From JADMIH01 sp036399775 (GTDB lineage Bacteria; Chloroflexota; Chloroflexia; QHBQ01; JADMIH01), in contig DASWMJ010000089.1 in NCBI GenBank assembly GCA_036399775.1, positions 248,001-312,000 of the forward strand: a stretch of DNA of 64,000 nt, read 5' to 3'. Position numbers and translations under genes: made by a program. The notes under the pieces are model-generated. The model ran no database searches. It had not been told where the DNA came from and saw only the letters and a list, made by a program, of their open reading frames with translations. Positions 17,670 to 26,151 of the stretch are shown here, piece by piece; positions within the stretch are counted from its first letter, which is position 1, and every line of letters begins with the position of its first letter.

Positions 17670-19601
17670 TTACACTTCGCGGAACTCGCCCTCGACCGTG
17701 CCTTCATCGGCTGTCGCGCTGCCTTCTGCTCCCGGCTCGGTCGCGCCGTTGCCGGTCATGTTATCGAAGCCTGGGCCGCGCGTGCCTGCAGTCGCTTGCT
17801 GCTGAGCGTACATCGCCTGGCCGATCTGCTGCATCGCCGTGCTTAGCTCGTCGGTTGTGCTCTTGATGCGGTCGGTGTCCTCGGTGGCGAGGGCATCGCG
17901 CACGGCAGTGACCTTGGCCTCCACGTCGCTCTTGATCTCAGCGGGCACCTGCTCGCCCAGGTCGCGCAGCGTCTTCTCGGCGTTGTACGCGAGGCTGTCC
18001 GCCATGTTGCGCGCTTCGATCAGGTCGCGGCGGCGCTTGTCCTCGTCGGCATGCGCCTCGGCTTCACGCACCATTCGCTCGATCTCGTCCTTCGACAGGC
18101 CGGACGACGCGGTGATGGTGATGTTCTGCTGCTTCTGGGTCGCCATGTCCTTCGCGCTTACGTTGAGGATACCGTTCGCGTCAATGTCGAACGTCACCTC
18201 AACCTGGGGCACGCCCCTGGGCGCGGGCGGGATGCCGTCCAGTATGAAGCGGCCCAGGCTCTTGTTTTCGGTCGCCATCGGGCGCTCGCCCTGCAAGACG
18301 TGTATCTCCACGCTCGGCTGGTTGTCCGAAGCGGTCGAGAATACCTGGCTCTTCTTGGTCGGGATGGTGGTGTTGCGCGAGATGAGCGGGGTCGCCACCC
18401 CACCCAGCGTTTCGAGGCCGAGCGTCAGAGGCGTCACGTCCAGCAGGAGCACATCCTTCACATCGCCTTTGAGCACGCCCGCCTGGATAGCCGCGCCTAC
18501 GGCCACTACCTCGTCCGGGTTGATGCCCTTGTGAGGCTCCTTGCCGAAGAAGTCCTGTACCTTCTTCTGCACCAAAGGCATGCGCGTCTGGCCGCCCACC
18601 AGCAGTACCTCGTCCACGTCCGACGGCTTCATCTTGGCGTCGCTCAGCGCGCTCTTCATGGGCGGTAGGGTCTTGTCAATCAGGTCGCCCACCAGCTGCT
18701 CCAGCTTGGCGCGGGTCAGCGTGATGTTCATGTGCTTGGGACCCTGCGCGTCCGCCGTGATGAAGGGCAGATTTACATCGGTGCTCTGCGTGGTGGAAAG
18801 CTCTATCTTGGCCTTCTCCGCCGCTTCCTTGAGCCTCTGGAGAGCCATGCGGTCCTGCCGCAGGTCAATGCCCTGGTCCTGCTTGAACTCGTCGGCCAGC
18901 CAGTCAATGACGCGCTGGTCGAAGTCGTCGCCGCCCAGGTGGGTATCGCCGTTGGTCGCGTTCACCTCGAACACGCCCTCCGACAGCGACAGCACGGAGA
19001 TGTCATACGTGCCGCCGCCCAGGTCGTACACGGCTACTTCTTCCTCGGTCTTCTTCTCCAGGCCGTATGCCAGCGCGGAGGCGGTAGGCTCGTTGATGAT
19101 ACGCATCACTTCCAGGCCGGCGATCTTGCCCGCGTCTTTGGTCGCCTGCCTCTGCGAGTCGTTGAAGTAAGCAGGGACGGTGATGACGGCCTGCGTGATC
19201 TTCTCGCCCAGATAGGCCTCGGCGTCGGTCTTGAGCTTTTGCAGGATCATGGCTGATACTTCCTGCGGCGAGTATGCCTTGCCGCCCATCCACACCTGCA
19301 CGTCGCCGTTGGGCGCTTCGGTCACGCGGTACGGCACCAGCTTGACCGTCCTCTGCACCTCCGGGTCGCTGAACTTGCGGCCCATGAAGCGCTTGATGGA
19401 GAAGATAGTGTTCTCCGGGTTGGTGATAGCCTGTCGCTTGGCGACCTGCCCCACCAGCCTCTCACCACCCTTAGACATAGCCACTATAGAAGGCGTCAGT
19501 CGCGCACCTTCAGCGTTAGGGATAACGGTAGGCTCGCCGCCCTCTATCACCGCTATCACCGAGTTAGTAGTCCCCAGGTCAATTCCTAATATGTGTGCCA
19601 T
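17670..19601 (-). CDS. dnaK: Chaperone DnaK (Hsp70)
   Basis: ATP-dependent Hsp70 chaperone, 643 aa, full length. The nucleotide-binding domain begins GIDLGTTNS and contains the phosphate-2 loop VYDLGGGTYDIS. The interdomain linker DVLLLDVTPLTLG leads to the substrate-binding domain, and the lid ends in a Gly/Glu-rich tail (EPGAEGSATADEG). It is third in the CIRCE-controlled hrcA-grpE-dnaK series and is followed by its own terminator. Start ATG 19601. Confidence 0.97.
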   Translation of the reverse strand: MAHILGIDLGTTNSVIAVIEGGEPTVIPNAEGARLTPSIVAMSKGGERLVGQVAKRQAITNPENTIFSIKRFMGRKFSDPEVQRTVKLVPYRVTEAPNGDVQVWMGGKAYSPQEVSAMILQKLKTDAEAYLGEKITQAVITVPAYFNDSQRQATKDAGKIAGLEVMRIINEPTASALAYGLEKKTEEEVAVYDLGGGTYDISVLSLSEGVFEVNATNGDTHLGGDDFDQRVIDWLADEFKQDQGIDLRQDRMALQRLKEAAEKAKIELSTTQSTDVNLPFITADAQGPKHMNITLTRAKLEQLVGDLIDKTLPPMKSALSDAKMKPSDVDEVLLVGGQTRMPLVQKKVQDFFGKEPHKGINPDEVVAVGAAIQAGVLKGDVKDVLLLDVTPLTLGLETLGGVATPLISRNTTIPTKKSQVFSTASDNQPSVEIHVLQGERPMATENKSLGRFILDGIPPAPRGVPQVEVTFDIDANGILNVSAKDMATQKQQNITITASSGLSKDEIERMVREAEAHADEDKRRRDLIEARNMADSLAYNAEKTLRDLGEQVPAEIKSDVEAKVTAVRDALATEDTDRIKSTTDELSTAMQQIGQAMYAQQQATAGTRGPGFDNMTGNGATEPGAEGSATADEGTVEGEFREV

Positions 19602-19615
19602 CTTATATCCCTCCC

Positions 19616-19726
19616 TATTTTAGATTTCCGATTTCCGATTTTAGATTATGTTCTGCTCATGGATTTAGACTTCCGATTTTCGACCTTAGAATTCAATCGA
19701 AAATCTAAAATCGGAAATCTAAAATT
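19616..19726. repeat. AT-rich spacer with GATTTCCGATTTTAGATT units
   Basis: Between grpE and dnaK the spacer consists of alternating direct and inverted copies of GATTTCCGATTTT/AAAATCGGAAATC. It can fold into hairpins in several registers. Similar strings occur at 22135-22162 and 22914-22947. Confidence 0.6.
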
Positions 19727-19730
19727 CGCG

Positions 19731-20294
19731 CTACCCGCGCGTGACTTTGACCATTGCGGGCCTCAGCACGCGGTCCCGCAACTTGTAGCCTTTTGCGAAG
19801 ACCTCGGCTACCGTGTCTACGTGGTCGCCGTCTCCGGTCGCGTTATCTTCAAAGGTTACTGCTTCGTGCAGGTTCGGGTCGAATGGTTGCCCCAGCGCCT
19901 CTATCGGCTCTATCCCCGACTGCTCAAGGACAGTGTGAAGCTTGCGGGCTATCAACTCTATCCCTTCCACCCAACGGTTGTCTTTGCGCTCGGCTTCTGG
20001 GATAGCCGCCAGCGCCCTATCGAAGTCGTCTACTACAGGGAGCAGCTTCTTCAAAAGCTCGCTGTTGGCGTACTGGGCGCTCTCCCCGCGCTCCTGCTCG
20101 GTGCGCCGCCTGAAATTGATGAAGTTAGCGCGCTCCCTCTGTAGGGCCTCAAGGTACTCGGCAGCCAGATCTCGTACCTCCTCGCCGCCCGCACTGTCTT
20201 CAGCGCCGTTCTCATTCTGTACGTTCTCTTCTATATTCGCATTCGCGGCCTCTTCGCCATCCAACGGGCCGCCCCTACCCTTCTTTTCAGCCAA
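19731..20294 (-). CDS. grpE: Nucleotide exchange factor GrpE
   Basis: Releases ADP from DnaK. The 187-aa protein has an acidic, poorly conserved N-terminus and a long helical segment (AAEYLEALQRERANFINFRRRTEQER) that forms the coiled-coil. The C-terminal beta-domain carries the family signature around VAEVFAKGYKLRDRVLRPAMVKV. It lies between hrcA and dnaK in the same direction. Confidence 0.95.
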   Translation of the reverse strand: MAEKKGRGGPLDGEEAANANIEENVQNENGAEDSAGGEEVRDLAAEYLEALQRERANFINFRRRTEQERGESAQYANSELLKKLLPVVDDFDRALAAIPEAERKDNRWVEGIELIARKLHTVLEQSGIEPIEALGQPFDPNLHEAVTFEDNATGDGDHVDTVAEVFAKGYKLRDRVLRPAMVKVTRG

Positions 20295-20301
20295 TGCTCA
20301 T

Positions 20302-20411
20302 TCCCCCCTTCTATCAATTTTGAATTCTAAATTTTGAATTTAGAATTGACGCTTGAATGTGAAGTCCAGAAAATTCGCCAATTCAAAACTTAGAATTCAA
20401 AATTCAAAATT
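20302..20411. repeat. AT-rich spacer with AATTCAAAATTT units
   Basis: The spacer between hrcA and grpE is built of direct and inverted AATTCAAAATT-type units (for example 20318-20345 and 20380-20411) that can pair with each other. The same type is found at 29664-29748. Confidence 0.6.
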
Positions 20412-21485
20412 TTACTGCTGTTCGGTGTTGTATGCCTTCTGGAATAGGTCGCTCAGTAGTTGGGACATATACCTTACTGTGGAGACGGAGCGGCTGTAGG
20501 GCATCCTGGTGGGGCCTATCACGCCCAGCACGCCGGTCAGCTTGTCTCCCAGGCCGTAGCGCGCCAGCACCACGCTGCACGCGGACATACCTTCGCCGCC
20601 TCCTTCGTCGCCTATGATGATCTGCACGCCCTCCTGGTTGAGCACCGAGGGTATGATGGAGGTCCACAGCCCGCCGTGCTCGAAAAGCTCTATCACCTGC
20701 TGTATCTTCTCCGGGTTGCGGAACTCCGGCTGCTCCAGGATGTGTAGCAGGCCCTCGTGGTATATGTGCGACGTTTCCGGCCTCTCCAGCTTGGAGAGCA
20801 TGGTCGCCAGCATCGCGATGACCTGGTGCGCCATGTCGGGTAGCGGCTGGTTCCGGGCCTGCTCGCCCGCCCACAGGTATATCTCCGATACCGTCTTGCC
20901 CGCCAGCGCCCTGTTGAGCTGGGTGGCAAGGGCGCTCAGGTGCTCCTGGTCCCAGCCTTCCTCTATGGTGAGCATCTGCTGGGTAACGGTACCGTCATGC
21001 CCTACCAGCACGATCAGGATGCGCGAGTCGGACAGGGACATCAACTCGAAGTGCTTTAGCTTCACCGCCGTGCTGCGCGGGGAAGTCGCCATCGCCGCCA
21101 CATGCACGCTACGCGCCAGCACCGCCGCCGCCAGCCTCACCCACTCGTCGGCGTCCATCTCTACCTGGTGGAACTGGTGGCGTATCTTGCGCTGCTCGTC
21201 CGCCGAGAGCGCAGCAGGGGTCATCAGGTTCTCCACGAAGTAGCGATAGCCCCTGTCCGACGGTATGCGCCCCGCGCTGGTGTGCGGCTGCATAATCAGG
21301 CCCGCCCGTTCAAGCTCCACCATCTCGTTACGCACCGTCGCCGAACTCACGGCCAATCCGTACCGCCCAACGATGTGCTCGGACGCAACTGGTCGGGCGT
21401 TTGTCACGTACTCGTCAATGATGATGCTGAGTATGGCCCGCTGTCGCTCGGTTATTCCGATGTCGCTCTGCTGTTGCTGCTCCAT
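20412..21485 (-). CDS. hrcA: Heat-inducible transcription repressor HrcA
   Basis: Binds CIRCE and represses the chaperone operon. The N-terminal winged helix (ITERQRAILSIIIDEY and SSATVRNEMVELERAGLIMQP) is typical, followed by the inserted dimerisation domain and the GAF-like C-terminal part ending VRYMSQLLSDLFQKAY. The frame is open to 21536, but that start would lie inside the CIRCE site; ATG 21485, preceded by AGTAGG, gives a normal 357-aa protein. First gene of hrcA-grpE-dnaK. Confidence 0.95.
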   Translation of the reverse strand: MEQQQQSDIGITERQRAILSIIIDEYVTNARPVASEHIVGRYGLAVSSATVRNEMVELERAGLIMQPHTSAGRIPSDRGYRYFVENLMTPAALSADEQRKIRHQFHQVEMDADEWVRLAAAVLARSVHVAAMATSPRSTAVKLKHFELMSLSDSRILIVLVGHDGTVTQQMLTIEEGWDQEHLSALATQLNRALAGKTVSEIYLWAGEQARNQPLPDMAHQVIAMLATMLSKLERPETSHIYHEGLLHILEQPEFRNPEKIQQVIELFEHGGLWTSIIPSVLNQEGVQIIIGDEGGGEGMSACSVVLARYGLGDKLTGVLGVIGPTRMPYSRSVSTVRYMSQLLSDLFQKAYNTEQQ

Positions 21486-21529
21486 ATGTGTGCCTACTTC
21501 ACGCGTAATCACTGCAAGATTTATGCCTT

Positions 21530-21556
21530 CTAGCACTCTTGTATGGAGAGTGCTAA
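21530..21556. promoter_or_regulatory. CIRCE operator
   Basis: The site reads CTAGCACTC, 9-nt spacer, GAGTGCTAA, against the consensus TTAGCACTC-N9-GAGTGCTAA, so only the first base differs. It lies 44 bp upstream of the hrcA start codon and would let HrcA control its own operon. Confidence 0.93.
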
Positions 21557-21715
21557 CTATTCTTCACTATTTTACACCTTGATAACGCCCTTGTCAAGGT
21601 TACTAGCGCCTGCCACCTGTTATTCAGTTACTGCAAGTTAGCGCAAAGTCGGTAGGGGAATAGTATTCAAACCGTGTGTATGGAGATCCTATACACAAGC
21701 AAGGCCGAACAGTCA

Positions 21716-21929
21716 TGTCATTCTGACCGCAGCGAAGAATCTCGCTCCTCGCGTAGATGCTTTTTCAGCGTTGTAATGGGAAGATAATGCGCGAGGGACG
21801 AGATTCTTCGCTGCGCTCAGTACAGCACTAAGAAAGAAATGTCTGCGTAGGGGCGACCCACCGGGTCGCCCCTACCTTACACATTGTATTCCTGGACATA
21901 ACTTTGTTAGTGCTGTACTCAGAATGACA
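21716..21929. mobile_element. Miniature inverted-repeat element (outer)
   Basis: The ends are TGTCATTCTGA (21716) and its complement TCAGAATGACA (to 21929). Inside are a second pair of arms, CAGCGAAGAATCTCG and CGAGATTCTTCGCTG, so it is largely a long imperfect palindrome. It has no coding capacity. Another element (21820-21918) has inserted into its right half. It lies in the 664-bp gap between hrcA and the sigma-factor gene, where no gene is seen. Confidence 0.75.
21820..21918. mobile_element. Nested 99-bp miniature inverted-repeat element (inner)
   Basis: Terminal inverted repeats of 24 bp begin GTACAGCACTAA and match at 21 of 24 positions. A perfect 13-bp hairpin (GTAGGGGCGACCC, 21847-21859, pairing with 21863-21875) fills the centre. 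The flanks carry a TCA on each side that would be a 3-bp target duplication; removing the element restores the palindrome end of the outer element. Confidence 0.75.
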
Positions 21930-22220
21930 CGGAACGCTGGGATGACAAGGTTTAACCTAGTAAGCGCCCGAATATATCCGTCTTCGATGTGTTCATCTTC
22001 CCTGAAACCCTTTCTCACCTGTAACGAATCGGGTAAACTTACATTACAGGGTGTAAGAGTCGCAAGCTGTCAGGCGTTTAACATAGCAGTGACAGCCCGA
22101 CGATTTTGGACTTGTGGATTAGCCTCGTGACTAACCTCAAATCGAAAATCCGAAATCTAAAATAGATTGCTCCCTGGGCGTAGGGAGATAAAGTTGGGCG
22201 GCGAGAGGAAAAAGAGGCGG

Positions 22221-22853
22221 ATGGGTCTCCCCATAAGCGCGGCAGCCATACTGGGCAAAGCGAAGCCGGTGCAGCAGGTTCAGCCTGCCCAGGCCGAGGT
22301 CGTTGCCCAGCGCGATGATGAGCTTGCTTTACTTACGCGCGAGGCCCGGCTTGGCTCGGAGACCGCCTTCAGCGCCCTCTTCGAGCGGTTCCAGACCCCC
22401 CTCGTCAACTACATCTACCGCCTCGTGGGGGATTGGGAAGCCGCCAACGACCTCGCCCAGGATACCTTCCTCAAGGCGTACCAGGCCCTACCCCGCACCG
22501 ACGACACCCTGCAAATCTCTCCCTGGCTCTATCGCATCGCCACCAATACGGCGCTCGACGCCCTACGCAGGCGCAAGCGCATCACCTGGGTACCCTTCCT
22601 GCCGGAGCTGGAGACGCAGTCTCCCATGCCCGACACGGCGGCCCGCCAGGCCGAGAGCGACGCCATCCAGCAGGCCCTCGCACAGGTACCCGCCGACCAG
22701 CGTACCTGCCTGGTGCTCAATATGTACCAGGGCCTATCGTATAAGGAGATCGCCGAAGTCCTAGGTATCTCCGTGAACCTTGTTGCCGTCCGCATATTCC
22801 GGGGCCGCGAAAAGTTCGTAGATGCTTACAAGAAGGCTAACCCTACGGACTAG
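22221..22853 (+). CDS. ECF-type RNA polymerase sigma factor
   Basis: Sigma-70 family protein of the extracytoplasmic-function type, 210 aa. Region 2 is visible at FSALFERFQTPLVNYIYRLVGDWEAANDLAQDTFLKAY, and region 4 at DQRTCLVLNMYQGLSYKEIAEVLGISVNLVAVRIFRGREKF. I start it at ATG 22221, preceded by AAAGAGGCGG; a TTG at 22167 is in frame but lacks such a site. The next gene has an anti-sigma zinc finger, so the two probably form a sigma/anti-sigma pair. The inducing signal is unknown. Confidence 0.9.
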   Translation: MGLPISAAAILGKAKPVQQVQPAQAEVVAQRDDELALLTREARLGSETAFSALFERFQTPLVNYIYRLVGDWEAANDLAQDTFLKAYQALPRTDDTLQISPWLYRIATNTALDALRRRKRITWVPFLPELETQSPMPDTAARQAESDAIQQALAQVPADQRTCLVLNMYQGLSYKEIAEVLGISVNLVAVRIFRGREKFVDAYKKANPTD

Positions 22854-22964
22854 CTAACGTTCTATTAATGCCGCACCTGTAAGATGCCACACATACCTCT
22901 ACATGACACTCAAACAATCTAAAATCCGAAGTCGAAAATCCAGAATAGACCAGGGGTAGCGCGT

Positions 22965-25241
22965 ATGCAGCGAAGTAGCTGCGAAGACATCCAGTTACTA
23001 ATATCCAAGTACGTAGACCACGAAGCCTCTCCCGAAGAGAAGGTACAGGTAGACGCGCACGTCGCGGCGTGTAGCGATTGCGCCTGCAAGCTCACCGAGT
23101 ACATGGAGATGGCGGCCATATTCTCCGAGTCGCCCCTGCGCGCTCCCTCGCCTGAGCTTCGCACCACCCTTTTCAGCGAGATCTATCGCCTCAAAGACCA
23201 AGAGCGCCGTAAGGAACGGGAAGCCGCACAGAGGCAGCCCCACCCCCTTCCCCTCCTGGTCCCGCAGCCGCGCCCCACGTTCGCTGCCCGGCTATTACGC
23301 GCGGCGAACCCCTTCGCCGCCGCTGGCGTGGCAGCCTTCGCGTTTTTCACCCTGATGGTGTTCCTGGTCAACGAGCAGGCGAACAGGCCTGTGGTCGAAC
23401 CCGACGCCGAAACGGTGGGTGTGCTTATCCCATACGTACCCACTGTCGCCCTACCTATAAAGGTTTCAGCCGACAACACTGGTATCCCACCGCCGGTCAG
23501 CACGAACCTGGCAAGCCCCAAGTATGTCGCCTCGGTCAGCGCCACTGTGCGCGCCAGCACCGCGCTCGCGGGCGATTCGATGCTGAGGCTCGCCCACGCC
23601 ACGCCGGTGTTTGAAGACTCCGGGTCGCTCGCGAACGCATCTAGTTGGCACGTCTTGCGCGATCCCGCATACGGATACAGCCTTGCCTACCCGCCTAACT
23701 GGTGGACGCAGGTGAGTGGCAAGACGCGCTACTTTTTCCCATGGGGGCCAGGCGGCTCGCGCAACGCTCCCTACTGGGTGGAGATGAAGGTGCTCGACAA
23801 CCCGCGCAGCTTGACAGCCGACACTGCTGAAGTTGGCCTCTTCGGTGGGACGTGCGAATGTGAGGTGATCGACGGGCCTGCCGGTAAGGGTGGCTGGCTG
23901 CGCAGGCAGACATCCGACGCCAGCAACCTCTACGACGAAATTTACGGCTTCGACTCCAGCCATATCTACTTGCTCAGTTTGACCGTGCCCCTGGAGAGCG
24001 TGATAGGCAACAGGAACAAGCGTTGGGCTGACGGCGAAGCTATATTCAGCCTCATGAGTGGTAAAGTAGCCCTCGCCGCCGAACCTGCCCGGCACGAGGG
24101 CTACAGTCCCATACTCTTCCTCGACGGCACGGACCTGATGTCGGTTGACGCTACGGGCAAGAACCGCACTCGAATCACCAGGGGCTACGGCGTGCGCGTC
24201 TTCTCCCTCTCCCCAGACTTGCGCCAGGTAGCCTTCACCACCACAAACGAAGAGCAGGCACCCTGGGGTAAGAACGTCTACGTGGCTCCTGTCGAATCAG
24301 GCAGCTTCTCCTCTCCCCGGCTGCTCTGGACCACCCTGGTAATCCACGACATCACCTGGTACAGCGACCGCGTGTTGCTGGCGATCGCCAATAGCCCTGA
24401 TTCAGGCGGGTTCGGCATTTATAGACTTGACCTGCCTGGGAACTTTATGGCAGATGTGGTGGATGGCGAGCAGTTAGCGCCCCGGCGACTGGCCGCGTTG
24501 GATGAGAGCGCTATGGCAGGCGCTCGCGGCCTTTCGGTATCGCCTGACCGCCAGCTAGTAACCTTCATGGCACCACTTGGTGAGGATAAGGGCACCGACA
24601 TTTATGCCCTGCGCCCCGACGGCACCGACCTGCAACTCCTCGTATCGCACGCGGACCCCGTTTCGCCGTCCGTGCGCGGCCATAGAGTATTGCCCGCCGA
24701 GAGCCAGGCGATAAAGTCTTACGTCTGGACCAACGGCGCACTCGAATCGAAGGGCTACAGGTTCAATTTGCTCTTCACCTGTGGCAAGTCGCAAAGCTCT
24801 ACCTTTTTTAGAGGGGGCTTCTTCTATTCAGCCCCAGGCGCGGCGTCCGGCACCCTGATCTCACCGGAACGCCTGGGCGTGCAGGATGCTGTAGACGTGC
24901 AGATTGTGCATATCGCCTACTCTCCCCTCGGCAAGGTCGCCTTTACGGGTTTCTACAACCTCAAAGACCCCTGGGTAGAGACGCTGGCAGGCTTATGGAC
25001 CGCCGATGTAGTTGATGGCGCGCTGGCACACCTGCAAGCTCAGCCCATGCCAGCCGCCCCGCAGGGTATATCCGACCTGCAATGGTCGCCCGACGGTATG
25101 AGCCTGATCTACCGTGAGACCGTACCTCTGGGCCAGGCCAGCATGGTGTCGCGCTACGATGGGCGCTCCCCATACCGCATCATAAAGCTGGACCCCGAAA
25201 CGGGTAGCTCTGTCACCCTCTCCGATTCGGCGGACCGGTGA
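22965..25241 (+). CDS. Transmembrane anti-sigma factor with zinc finger and TolB-like propeller
   Basis: The 758-aa protein starts with an anti-sigma zinc-binding domain (H-x3-C-x2-C: HVAACSDC, around residues 32-39, after an upstream Cys). One membrane segment (PFAAAGVAAFAFFTLMVFLV) lies near residues 112-132. The large extracytoplasmic part contains TolB/WD40-like blades (SPDLRQVAFTT, SVSPDRQLVTFMAP, LQWSPDGMSLIYRE). The cytoplasmic head would hold the ECF sigma factor encoded 112 bp upstream, and the propeller could sense an external signal. Anti-sigma factors with such a large sensor are unusual but known in this phylum's genomes. Confidence 0.82.
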   Translation: MQRSSCEDIQLLISKYVDHEASPEEKVQVDAHVAACSDCACKLTEYMEMAAIFSESPLRAPSPELRTTLFSEIYRLKDQERRKEREAAQRQPHPLPLLVPQPRPTFAARLLRAANPFAAAGVAAFAFFTLMVFLVNEQANRPVVEPDAETVGVLIPYVPTVALPIKVSADNTGIPPPVSTNLASPKYVASVSATVRASTALAGDSMLRLAHATPVFEDSGSLANASSWHVLRDPAYGYSLAYPPNWWTQVSGKTRYFFPWGPGGSRNAPYWVEMKVLDNPRSLTADTAEVGLFGGTCECEVIDGPAGKGGWLRRQTSDASNLYDEIYGFDSSHIYLLSLTVPLESVIGNRNKRWADGEAIFSLMSGKVALAAEPARHEGYSPILFLDGTDLMSVDATGKNRTRITRGYGVRVFSLSPDLRQVAFTTTNEEQAPWGKNVYVAPVESGSFSSPRLLWTTLVIHDITWYSDRVLLAIANSPDSGGFGIYRLDLPGNFMADVVDGEQLAPRRLAALDESAMAGARGLSVSPDRQLVTFMAPLGEDKGTDIYALRPDGTDLQLLVSHADPVSPSVRGHRVLPAESQAIKSYVWTNGALESKGYRFNLLFTCGKSQSSTFFRGGFFYSAPGAASGTLISPERLGVQDAVDVQIVHIAYSPLGKVAFTGFYNLKDPWVETLAGLWTADVVDGALAHLQAQPMPAAPQGISDLQWSPDGMSLIYRETVPLGQASMVSRYDGRSPYRIIKLDPETGSSVTLSDSADR

Positions 25242-25358
25242 AACGTGATGCGTATTGCGTAAATATTGGACCACAAAGACACAAAGAACACTAAGGTTTT
25301 GGATTGAACCGCAGAGGCGGGGAGACGCTGAGGTTTTTAGGGTTTTACGCCTTACGTT
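25240..25358. repeat. Periodic spacer repeats after the anti-sigma gene
   Basis: Contains GTGAAACGTGATGCG, ACCACAAAGACACAAAGAAC (inverted copy of the 10355-10377 string) and AACCGCAGAGGCGGGGAGAC. No gene is evident. Confidence 0.55.
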
Positions 25359-25748
25359 TCATGCCGTCTTATTCGGATCTTTCAAATTGGATTGATATTC
25401 GTCCCCTGCGGCTTCGTGTCCGCGACGTAGGGCTTCCATTTGCTCAGGGCTTCCCACGCCGCCTGTGCCTACAAATTCTTCCTCTTCTGCTGCGGCGGAG
25501 TCGCCCGTAGCTCCTGGGGTGCTTGATGCTGCTGCCGTGCCGGGAGCGCTTGAGGCTTCGCGCATGCTACGTTCTGCATCGGCTCGGGCCTGATTTGCCG
25601 CATCAGTCACGGCCTGAGCGTGGGAAATGCCTCCTAACAGTTTACCTGCTTGCGTGGCGGCACCCTCTGCTTTACCTGTCGCGCTCAACTTGGTCGCCTG
25701 GGGCATATCGCCGTCGTCCTGGTTATCCTGTTCCGGCTCATTGTTCAT
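25359..25748 (-). CDS. Low-complexity hydrophilic hypothetical protein
   Basis: A 129-aa protein rich in Ala, Glu, Gln and Gly, with no recognisable domain. The centre (SHAQAVTDAANQARADAERSM) could form a short coiled-coil. I start it at ATG 25748 because AGGAGG lies 6 nt upstream; the frame is open to 25925, but the upstream part has no ribosome-binding site and reads like spacer. It faces the anti-sigma gene convergently. Function unknown. Confidence 0.55.
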   Translation of the reverse strand: MNNEPEQDNQDDGDMPQATKLSATGKAEGAATQAGKLLGGISHAQAVTDAANQARADAERSMREASSAPGTAAASSTPGATGDSAAAEEEEFVGTGGVGSPEQMEALRRGHEAAGDEYQSNLKDPNKTA

Positions 25749-26151
25749 ATCTGTCCTCCTACGCGGAATATACAGCCGCAACAGATAGTCGCGGCCCAGC
25801 ACGTAGAGCAATAAGCGTACCGGGAGATGCACGATCTCCTCATTGCCTCGCCCCAGAAGGGTGTAATCATTCCCAGGCAGCGCCCGGCGAATAATGAACA
25901 TTACCAAAATAAACATGATACGCAATGGCGAGACCGCCCGGCAGATAAATCTGAGGGCTACGCAAACGAAGCCCGCGCAGGCGAACTATACGGGGGAGAA
26001 TAGTCGCCGTAGCGCGACTTTGTATTTGTTGCCTGCGACTATGGGCGCAGCGAACTCTCGCTGGGCAAAGGCGAAGGCCGCGCAATGGTTTTCCAAGAAA
26101 GACTAAGCCCAAATCCGCCTCGCCTCCACGCACTTGATGTATAATCTGCTC
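25749..26151. other. Gene-poor spacer with a possible promoter for the GT-C gene
   Basis: About 400 bp with only short frames. TATAAT lies at 26140-26145, 6 bp before ATG 26152, with no good -35 element. Nothing else stands out. Confidence 0.4.
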
